From Meira nashicola (Eukaryota; Basidiomycota; Exobasidiomycetes; Exobasidiales; Brachybasidiaceae), in contig BCJU01000001.1 of assembly GCA_001600355.1 (NCBI GenBank), positions 6,572,013-6,636,012 of the forward strand: 64,000 nucleotides of DNA, given 5' to 3'. Positions 57,383 through 64,000 of the stretch are shown here, in pieces (position 1 is the stretch's first letter; each line of letters starts with the position of its first letter). The notes under the pieces were generated by a model that ran no database searches, was not told the DNA's origin, and saw only the letters and a program-made list of their open reading frames with translations. The translations under genes and the position numbers were made by a program.

Positions 57383-58375
57383 ATGGCAAGAGTGCATTTA
57401 CGATCATTCCCTACTCATAAAAGAAGTCATTTGAATATGGCAGATTCAACAGTTGCCAAGAATGATGGTAAATCAATATCTGCACCTACCGAAGATCAAT
57501 ACAGGCAAGCTTTTGATCCAATAATTCCTCCTGTGAAATTTATTCAAACAAAATATGGTAAAGCTGCATATTACCCCATTACACCTTCAATAGGGGAGGA
57601 ATCACAAGATCGAGTTTTATTAATTCATGGCGTTCAAACTCCTGCTATTGGTCTTTATCCTCTAGCCAAAGCTTTACAGACTTCATTCCCTAAAACTCAA
57701 TTCGTTCTTTTGGATTTATGGGGACATGGGCTAAGTGATACACCAGAGGCTAAACATGAACCTGGCTTATTTCTCACTCTTATTGACAATCTATTAGATC
57801 ACTTGCAATGGAATAAAGTTAAATTGATTGGATTTTCATTTGGAGGTCTACTTACAATAGCTTATTCTGTCACCCGTCCTGAACGAGTAGATGATTATAT
57901 CTTAATCGCTCCTGGTGGCCTGATTCGTTCATCTGCATTTACCTCAAGCGATCTCGAACAATTGCGAAGTGATGATTTTCAAACAGCATACAATTGGACA
58001 TCTCAATGGCTTGAAGGAGGTGATTTGATCGTTCCACAAGATTGGAAAAAGACGGTAGCAAGCGGGAGATTAGTGGCAGAAGCAGTACGTGAATGGCAAG
58101 TACAGCATCATAAAGGTCATAAGATTAGCGTTTTAGGTATTGTCAAGGATGGTGAGGTTATGGATGCTGAATCGTACTTTTCTCAAGCTCAAAAGATAGC
58201 AAAACCTCCTTCACTCGTCATATTGGGAGAAAAGGATGATATATGTACTCGGGAAGATTTGGAAGCTTTCGGATATGGGAATATTCATGTGATCCCAAAT
58301 GTTGGACATGCAGTCGTAAGAGAGAAAGTGCCAGAAGTAGCGGGGCTAATAAAAGCGCTTTGGGGAGCAGGATAA
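57383..58375 (+). CDS. Alpha/beta hydrolase fold protein
   Basis: 330 residues (an alternative Met at 57437 gives 312; the longer N terminus MARVHLRSFPTHKRSHLN could be a targeting peptide). Features: VLLIHGVQTPAIGLYPLAKA (oxyanion), VLLDLWGHGLSDTPE, nucleophile GFSFGGLLTIA (Ser), acid region ILGEKDDICT and the terminal His in PNVGHAVVREKVPEV. The family includes serine hydrolases with varied small esters. The substrate is unknown. A degenerate copy of its 3' end occurs 0.8 kb downstream (59143-59213). Confidence 0.85.
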   Translation: MARVHLRSFPTHKRSHLNMADSTVAKNDGKSISAPTEDQYRQAFDPIIPPVKFIQTKYGKAAYYPITPSIGEESQDRVLLIHGVQTPAIGLYPLAKALQTSFPKTQFVLLDLWGHGLSDTPEAKHEPGLFLTLIDNLLDHLQWNKVKLIGFSFGGLLTIAYSVTRPERVDDYILIAPGGLIRSSAFTSSDLEQLRSDDFQTAYNWTSQWLEGGDLIVPQDWKKTVASGRLVAEAVREWQVQHHKGHKISVLGIVKDGEVMDAESYFSQAQKIAKPPSLVILGEKDDICTREDLEAFGYGNIHVIPNVGHAVVREKVPEVAGLIKALWGAG

Positions 58376-58665
58376 AGCGAACGACTCCAAATGCAGGAGA
58401 AGATGACTATTTGTAATATTTGAAGATCTGAATGACAATTTCTATTTGCTAAGAATACTAACTCAGAAGTCATTCATTCGATCATTCCAAGCAATGGAAG
58501 TGCAGATCTTAAAACGATAAGAGAAGATGGCATTCATTTCGATCGGTACATTCTTGTCATTGCTTCTTCTTCTAATGTGTAAATAAAGTGTTTCGAATGT
58601 GAATATCGTTGATCTTGCTGGTGATTTATCTAATCATTGACAAATCAATGATTTGATAATCAGCT

Positions 58666-58891
58666 TCACACACAACAATATGTATTCGTGTCGCAACAAG
58701 TTGCTCTGCCTAAACGACGTACAAGCTTGAAATCCTAGGAAAGAAAAAAGTAAGAAATTGTTTGATGGATCAGATAAGTAATTTTTATCTTCAGCGTCAC
58801 AATAACTTACCGTAGGAATAGCAAGAACTTGGAAATGCATTAAAAGAGCCAGAAAGGTAATGACTGTTGTCAATTTGCTAATAAACTTCAT
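58666..58891 (-). CDS. Small secreted cysteine-rich peptide precursor, two exons, ends C-C-x5-C-C-V
   Basis: Exon 1 is 58891-58811 and exon 2 is 58734-58666. The 76-nt intron has GTAAGT and TTTCCTAG ends, phase 0. The product is 49 residues: signal peptide 1 to about 25 (TVITFLALLMHFQVLA), then DFKLVRR with a dibasic site, and a tail LGRATCCDTNTYCCV. The last segment has paired Cys doublets and ends in Cys-Val, and its outer spacing (C-x6-C) recalls the C-P-x5-C-V peptides at 1-2 kb. Read without splicing, the frame would run on to 85 residues and lose the motif, so splicing matters. Function unknown. Confidence 0.62.
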
Positions 58892-59344
58892 TTTGATGTC
58901 TATGTTTTATTTATAAGTCTATGTTGATGGAGGGAGGAAAGGAGAATAATTTGTCTTTGAGCGGTAGATATACTCTGACTTATTTCCTTGTCTGCTGGCA
59001 TCTGGGTTAAAATATAACGAATGATGACTAACCCTGGCGTTACAATTTTGAACTCAGAAGTTTATTTGACTCTTTCACACGATAAGAGCACAAATGATAA
59101 AAGAAACGGGAGAAGATGTGTGACGTGTTTACGACTATATAGATAATTGCAAATGCTGAACATGCAATCGTAAGAGACAAAGTGCCAGAGATTGTAGAGC
59201 TAATACACCGAAAAACAAATGTAAGTATGATTGCTTGAGTATATCTGTTCATTCAACTTACTTACTCAAATCAACACTCTATCACCAGTCGATTGGTTTG
59301 AGATCCAAGAAGTGCCTTTACTTGGTAGTTGAACAGTACTTTTA
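58892..59344. other. Intergenic region with hydrolase fragment
   Basis: About 450 nt between two minus-strand peptide genes. It includes the 3' fragment of the neighbouring hydrolase at 59143-59213 (separate entry). A pyrimidine-rich patch on the minus strand (58928-58950) lies just upstream of the peptide gene at 58891. Confidence 0.4.
59143..59213 (+). pseudogene. Degenerate fragment of the 57383 hydrolase 3' end
   Basis: About 70 nt align with 58285-58355 of the hydrolase gene. Both share AAATG-TGAACATG/TGGACATG, then CAATCGTAAGAGA(C/G)AAAGTGCCAGA and GAGCTAAT/GGGCTAAT. Translated, IANAEHAIVRDKVPEIVELI corresponds to IPNVGHAVVREKVPEVAGLI of the gene, keeping the His but losing the preceding Gly. 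No rest of the gene is found upstream, so this is a remnant of an old duplication. Confidence 0.6.
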
Positions 59345-59583
59345 CTATTCACAGCAGCCCGGACCGGGTCCATTAGCAATAGGACCGTCAGTGTGTGCTT
59401 CTTCTGGTGATCGTTTAAGGAAATATGTCTATGTATTTGGATTCAAGTTTTTATTTGAATGTATCAATATTTTAGACAATCTTTTAAGACAAACACGAAA
59501 CTCACCACAGGACTACCCAACACTTGAGTGAACATTGTCAATGCTACAATGATGGCCATCACTGAATTGCTGCTTGTCTTCAT
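59345..59583 (-). CDS. Small secreted peptide precursor, two exons, Kex2-like site and C-terminal CC
   Basis: Exon 1 is 59583-59506 and exon 2 is 59428-59345. The 77-nt intron has a GTGAGT donor and an ATACATAG acceptor, phase 0. The product is 53 residues: signal peptide 1 to about 24 (MAIIVALTMFTQVLG), then TYFLKR with a dibasic site, and SPEEAHTDGPIANGPGPGCC plus a final Glu. Kex2-like cleavage would release a ~21-residue acidic, Gly/Pro-rich peptide ending CCE. A TATA-like run (TATATATA near 59679-59688) lies about 96 nt upstream. Architecture, intron position and length match the peptide gene at 58891. Function unknown. Confidence 0.58.
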
Positions 59584-60167
59584 TATTGTTTTTTTGATTG
59601 TCTATTGCTTGTTAAACGAATAGTTTTATTTCTGCGAAGGTTGGAGGAGGAAAAGAAAAGTAACATCTGATTTTTGATGTTATATATACCTTCGTTTTCA
59701 TACTTTTCCCTTGTTGGCGTCAAAATAAGCGCACTGGGTGTATCTTTTGCAAATGAAATTTCTTCCGAGTCACTTTTTTGCTTTTTATTCGGCTCCTCTC
59801 AAGATATAAATATAGTCTATTTATCCTAGGCGTCCGAAAGATATTCCGATTTTAATCAATCACACGGTATGTCCGATCTATTTAAAAGGACGTCACACAA
59901 ATCACACATTTTGATAAGCTTCGACGCGGCTAATGAAAAAAGAGGTTTCAAAAACCCTTTCTTCCTTATCAAAGCTTTTCTATTCTTTCTCTTTTCCGGC
60001 ATCCTAATGTGCTTATCAGATACTGCTTGCTTGTTGGCGTGAATAATCAGGGACAAAAAGTCGTCTGTGAGATAATTGAATCATCGTCATATATTCTACA
60101 AATGTATATTACTATATACAATCTACATTAATCGAGCAAAAACAAGAAAAGTATTGCAAATAATGAA
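59584..60167. other. Intergenic region upstream of the 59583 peptide and downstream of the DMT gene
   Basis: About 580 nt, AT-rich. Contains a TATA-like run at 59679-59688 for the peptide gene. The short sequence CTTGTTGGCGT occurs twice (near 59711 and 60031). No further gene recognised. Confidence 0.4.
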
Positions 60168-62042
60168 TTAATGAACTCCATCACCGGAGACCAAAACGCC
60201 AAATCCTGCAATGATACTCAAACAGCCTAGCATTGAAATCCACTTGAAATCATGTCCAAGAAGAAGATCAGCACCAAAGACGAGTACAGTGGTTAAAAGA
60301 CATGAAACACTGGCTAAAACCGGTCCCCATAAAGCCAAAAGGATGCTGAAACATCCATTAAACACTATACCCGACATTGCCACTAGGAACAAATAAGCAT
60401 ACGTCTTGAAATTGCCCGGCATAGAAAATGGTTCCCATCCTAACAAATTAGCAATCGGCAATCCAACCCATAAAGTACAAAGTGTGACGAATCCTATTCC
60501 ACTGGTAATGATGATAGGATGCAGACCAAACGGCATCGGAGGTGGAATCCATTCGTCCAAACCTACTTTTCCGGTTTCGCCGCCGTTTATTTGTGAACTG
60601 AATCTTTCATCATCTTGCGAATTACGCTGTCTAGCAGCTTCTTCTGAAGCTTGTGCGAGAGAAGGAGTCTTTTTATCTTGATCACCATTTGCAATTCCTT
60701 CTTCATCTTCTTGATCATTAGGTGTCATGCTTTGGTAAGAGGGCGAAGATGTACGTCCATTCTCTGTTGCTAAGATGGCCGTCCTTTCTGTACTGGCTTT
60801 CAAATCGTCCACTTCCGCATCTTCTTCTGTTCCTTGAGTGCTACTGATCCCTGTACCTGGCGAACGATCATACGAAGCATCGTTAAGTAGAGTTTCAGAT
60901 TCGCCATAAGAAACATCACCATCATCTAAAAATCTTGAATGACGTCCATATCTCTCCCCACCTCCTGAACCAGCAAATCTCTCCCTTTGTTCCTCTTCAT
61001 CCGGTAATGTACCAACAATCTTGAATGCCATTTCATAAGCAGCCATTGTAACGGCCCCAATAAAAGCCAACATATCACCCAAGAACGCATTACCTGCTGT
61101 ATTGCCACTATTTCCTTCTCTTTTGCTGGGAACAGAGTTCCATATCCTTTTTGCGATATGCTCTACCGCTGATAGAACAGGAGTTGATGTATCACCTTCT
61201 GGTTCTCTAGGTCTCCTTCGATGCTCTGCTCCACCGTATGCTACCAGAATAACACCGCCACATGCTAATAAAACCGATAAAACTTTTCTCCGTTCCCATT
61301 TTTCGCCAAGAAAGAAAATTGAAAAGACTAAAGCCCAAACGGCATAGGTATTGTATATTGTTGTGATATCGGCCATCGTAGTTAATGGAACGGCAGAATA
61401 CCAACTCAAAGCGGGTATTGTCAAGCCCAAAGTCAAAACAACGAAAACGCCAAGTAATCGGACCGCATTGAATCCAAACTTTCTCTCGCTCCAAGTGATG
61501 CGGGGAGGCGGTGCTTTGGTTCTTGGTCTTTGGCGTATTTCTTCTATATCAAAATCTTCCGTTTCGCTGGTTTCTGTACGCATTGAAAGTGTACTCAACC
61601 GCCTCCGTATAGAATCTGCTCCAGGCCTTGGAAGGCTGTGAGTTGGTGAGCTCAATTGCCAGTGCAAATTGATGGAAATTAAGTGTAATTGATGTGAAAG
61701 CGGTACTTTCGGTTGAAAGATACGCAAGCATAGCATATAAAGCGGAAATAGGAAAGTGAAAGCACTATGTCCAATATAAAGCGAAAAGAATGGTTTTCGA
61801 AATCCTAGAGATTGTTGAACGTATTGAGCTGCTTCAGTTTGAACAGTGAATGCGAATAAACTGATCACAAATGCTGCAATGGCTTTATTTCCTCCAGGTA
61901 ATCCTTTTGATTTATTCTTTGATCTTGTTTCTGATTGTTCGTTAGTATTTTCATTATCTTGTGGTCCATCTCTATTAAAGATTGAGCTACTCGTTCGACT
62001 TAAGCGCTCGCTCGCTCGTGAGATAGTATCGACAATCATCAC
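60168..62042 (-). CDS. DMT superfamily transporter (EamA/SLC35F-like, YML018C type)
   Basis: 624 residues, intronless. An N-terminal cytosolic stretch (about 50 residues) precedes helices KAIAAFVISLFAFTVQTEAAQ and FFSLYIGHSAFTFLFPLYML. Later come FNAVRLLGVFVVLTLGLTIP and LTTMADITTIYNTYAVWALVFSIFFLGEKWERRK, the EamA-type segment with the GEKW turn. A Ser/Glu-rich loop of about 150 residues splits the protein before the last helices (YLFLVAMSGIVFNGCFSILL, WISMLGCLSIIAGFGVLVSG). The family includes vacuolar and Golgi solute carriers with poorly defined substrates. Confidence 0.82.
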   Translation of the reverse strand: MMIVDTISRASERLSRTSSSIFNRDGPQDNENTNEQSETRSKNKSKGLPGGNKAIAAFVISLFAFTVQTEAAQYVQQSLGFRKPFFSLYIGHSAFTFLFPLYMLCLRIFQPKVPLSHQLHLISINLHWQLSSPTHSLPRPGADSIRRRLSTLSMRTETSETEDFDIEEIRQRPRTKAPPPRITWSERKFGFNAVRLLGVFVVLTLGLTIPALSWYSAVPLTTMADITTIYNTYAVWALVFSIFFLGEKWERRKVLSVLLACGGVILVAYGGAEHRRRPREPEGDTSTPVLSAVEHIAKRIWNSVPSKREGNSGNTAGNAFLGDMLAFIGAVTMAAYEMAFKIVGTLPDEEEQRERFAGSGGGERYGRHSRFLDDGDVSYGESETLLNDASYDRSPGTGISSTQGTEEDAEVDDLKASTERTAILATENGRTSSPSYQSMTPNDQEDEEGIANGDQDKKTPSLAQASEEAARQRNSQDDERFSSQINGGETGKVGLDEWIPPPMPFGLHPIIITSGIGFVTLCTLWVGLPIANLLGWEPFSMPGNFKTYAYLFLVAMSGIVFNGCFSILLALWGPVLASVSCLLTTVLVFGADLLLGHDFKWISMLGCLSIIAGFGVLVSGDGVH

Positions 62043-62697
62043 GAAACAAAGAGAACTCTAGTAATAACCTTGGAAAAGGTCGTGTGAACGTTAAAGGTAA
62101 AAGATTGAAATGCAAGATTCCGCATGTGATTTATTGTGATGCAACAATTCAAAAGTAAGACTTTGACAGTTCGGTTGATTAGGATCCGTTGGAGTGATGA
62201 AGGAGGAAGAGTATATGTAGACTACATGCATAGCACATCGCATTCTAGTTTGGCACATTTGCAACCAGGCGTCTAAATTAGGGTTCCCTATTTAAGCAAC
62301 CGCCAATCGAAGGCATTTCATCGGTGAATTGCAAAACGTACCAATGCTTCACTCCCGCCTATTCATTGAAATAAATGCAACACACCACATTGACTATGTA
62401 CATACGCGTGAAGGGGGGCGTACCTGAAGTTCAACACTAGGACATGCCACAATTATGGCACCGTAACAAGGCGGACAGGACTGAATCATTTCACAGCGCA
62501 AAGCACAAAAGTGTGTACATGCGGGCTGCAGCAAGCCGTGATCAGGTTTAGTGGAGAATTTCCAACGCCTTTTTCGGTTCAATAGAAAAACACCATCAGC
62601 CCAAATTTTTGCTTCGAGTAGGATCAATTCAAAAGTTGAATGAGTCTATACCAAACCTACACTTGTCTTCGAAAAAAAAAACCAGCTACAAAGAACA
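62043..62697. other. Divergent promoter region between DMT and SNARE genes
   Basis: About 655 nt. A Cys-containing open frame on the minus strand (62394-62627) lacks any signal peptide or family match and looks accidental. No strong regulatory motif recognised. A poly-A run (62672-62681) lies just before the SNARE start. Confidence 0.4.
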
Positions 62698-63629
62698 ATG
62701 TCTCGATCTGGCCATGCTGCTAATGCACCTCGTGATGCGCCCAAACTACTTTCACTTTTGAATTCCACACTTTCTTCGGCACATGAATTAGTACGTTCAT
62801 TATCAATAGTTTCACAACCATCCACTTCGTTATTAAAACCGATCAAGAGAAATTTGGCAACAGTTGCGGCTGGAATATCGGCATTACAAGATGAACAGAT
62901 TATGTTGGAACAAGAAGGTAAACGATCAAAAGTTTCATTAGAAGAAGTTAGAAGGAAGGAAGATGAATTGATTGAAGTTAAAGGTGCTTGGGATCGATTA
63001 TGCGAAGTTTTAAATAAACATGAAACCACTGCTGAACTATTGACAGATGTGAAAGAAAAGTGAGTGTAGGTATTGTCATTCAAAAGAACTTCCAAACTAA
63101 CAGAAAACTTTCTTCTCTCCACATATAGTCATCCGAACCTATTCGAAGCAATTCAAACGAAAGCTACCACGATTGAGACAATATCACCATATAGAGATGA
63201 TCCAGCGCAGAGACAATCCAACCCATATGTTGTAGAAGACGAGGAAGACGGACGAGATAATGCAGAGCTACTACAATCACAACGCCAACAGATGGCTAAT
63301 CAGGATAATCAACTCGATCATCTATCTGCTAGTATCGGCAGACAACATCATTTAAGTTTACAGATGAACGAAGAGCTTGAAACACATGCTACCTTATTGG
63401 ATGAGATGGATAGAGATGTAGAAAATACAGGTGCACGACTAGGAAGGGCATCAAGAAGGCTAGATCAATTCACAAACAGCCTGAAAGAACATGGTGAGTC
63501 TTTGACACGCATTTAGTGAAACAATCGCACTGTTCTGACAACTCTACCATTCCCTCTTTCTTAGGCTCCACTTGGACGATCTTTGTGCTGATTATCATCC
63601 TAGTCATGCTTATAGCAATTTTTAAGTAG
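62698..63629 (+). CDS. Qc-SNARE, syntaxin 8 (Syn8)-like, three exons
   Basis: Exons: 62698-63059, 63129-63493 and 63565-63629, with GTGAGT donors and TATAG or TTAG acceptors. The product is 263 residues. The N-terminal half is helical. The SNARE motif spans about residues 175-240 (QDNQLDHLSASIGRQHHLSL, then NEELETHATLLDEMDRDVEN and GARLGRASRRLDQF), with Gln as expected at the ionic zero layer region. The last exon encodes a C-terminal anchor (STWTIFVLIIILVMLIAIFK). Missing the last intron would truncate the anchor. Syn8-type SNAREs act in endosome and vacuole fusion. Tlg1-like assignment is the main alternative. Confidence 0.82.
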
Positions 63630-63692
63630 AATCGTGTTTTGTTTTTTTTTGTATGCGTAGATGCAATGGAATCCTATGTACATTAAGTGAAA

Positions 63693-64000
63693 TCATGATA
63701 CAGAAAGTTGCTCTAGTCCTCCATTAACGTTCGCAACATCATCCCCATTCTCTTCTCCGCCATTTTCGTCATCGTCTGCATGACCGTTTTGTTGATTCTC
63801 TTCATCTCTGGCTTGTTCCCAATTCTTGAAATAAGTTGCCATGTCAAATTCATCACCTGCAGCACCTTCATCATCTCCTTCAAAGAATTCGGGATTGAGT
63901 GTAAAGACTTCACGACCGCTCAAACCGATCATCTTATTGGCTTGTGCTTGTTGTTTCTTCTTGCTCTCTACCAAATCTGCTTCAGCTTGTTTCTTGTCCA
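63693..64000 (-). CDS. C-terminal end of a Tma46/ZC3H15 (DFRP)-like protein (5' end outside window)
   Basis: The frame is open to the window edge, so only the last ~101 residues are visible. They comprise a Lys/Ala-rich helix (DKKQAEADLVESKKKQQAQA), the segment GLSGREVFTLNPEFFEGDDE and an acidic tail (DDENGGEENGDD) ending LEQLSVS. The GR-x-[LVI]-F-x-x-NPE-x-F segment before an acidic tail is characteristic of Tma46/ZC3H15 proteins, which bind the DRG GTPase and associate with ribosomes. The CCCH zinc fingers would lie upstream. Its 3' end lies about 60 nt from that of the convergent SNARE gene. Confidence 0.55.
   Translation of the reverse strand, partial: DKKQAEADLVESKKKQQAQANKMIGLSGREVFTLNPEFFEGDDEGAAGDEFDMATYFKNWEQARDEENQQNGHADDDENGGEENGDDVANVNGGLEQLSVS

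Noticed and set aside
62394..62627. Cysteine-rich small protein on the minus strand (77 codons)
   Set aside because: It contains CPPCYG-like text but no signal peptide, no paralogue and a position inside a divergent promoter. Codon content is unlike its neighbours.

Overview
The window is nuclear DNA from a fungus, most probably a basidiomycete. A smut-related lineage (Ustilaginomycotina) is my best guess, at low confidence. The basis is eukaryotic gene content (complex I, SAGA, Prp19 complex, PRMT5, SNARE, Mtg2, Ulp1), AT-rich sequence, short intergenic spaces, many intronless genes, and a few short introns of about 60-90 nt with GTRAGT donors and YAG acceptors. I see no rRNA, tRNA, CRISPR array or intact transposon.

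Layout. 0-0.7 kb: 3' part of a disordered KEN-box protein. 0.95-2.1 kb: three tiny secreted-peptide precursors in tandem, each ending in C-P-x5-C-V. 2.4-8.8 kb: Sgf11 (SAGA), SPF27/BCAS2 (spliceosome), complex I 30 kDa subunit, Ulp1 SUMO protease and an alpha/beta hydrolase. 9.1-13.8 kb: two divergent MFS transporters. 13.8-19.2 kb: epoxide hydrolase, Het-C-domain protein and a penta-EF-hand protein. 19.4-24.4 kb: ABCC/Ycf1-type transporter. 25.6-31.4 kb: a Sec14 domain fused to a MoaD-like sulfur carrier, biotin synthase and mitochondrial Obg GTPase. 31.4-36.1 kb: PDR-type ABCG transporter. 36-41 kb: a large intergenic region with a frameshifted secreted-protein relic, then an intronless cellular reverse-transcriptase-like (rvt) gene. 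40.7-50.8 kb: PRMT5, a CHCHD2/Mix17-like protein, a GPI-type serine-rich wall protein, carboxypeptidase Y and an MFS transporter. 51-55 kb: a DHA2 MFS transporter plus several small secreted proteins, including a paralogous pair in which one copy has an in-frame stop. 54.9-60 kb: MINDY deubiquitinase, an alpha/beta hydrolase, and two spliced secreted peptides with dibasic sites and C-terminal cysteines. 60.2-64 kb: DMT transporter, Qc-SNARE and the end of a Tma46/ZC3H15-like gene.

Most genes are conserved housekeeping genes that are not functionally linked. Two themes stand out. One is transport and detoxification: two ABC and four MFS transporters, with TCCGCGGN elements, including a perfect PDRE-like TCCGCGGA, in several intergenic regions. 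The other is small secreted peptides with Kex2-like sites and a C-terminal two-cysteine motif. These peptides, the Sec14-MoaD fusion and the rvt gene are the most interesting features.
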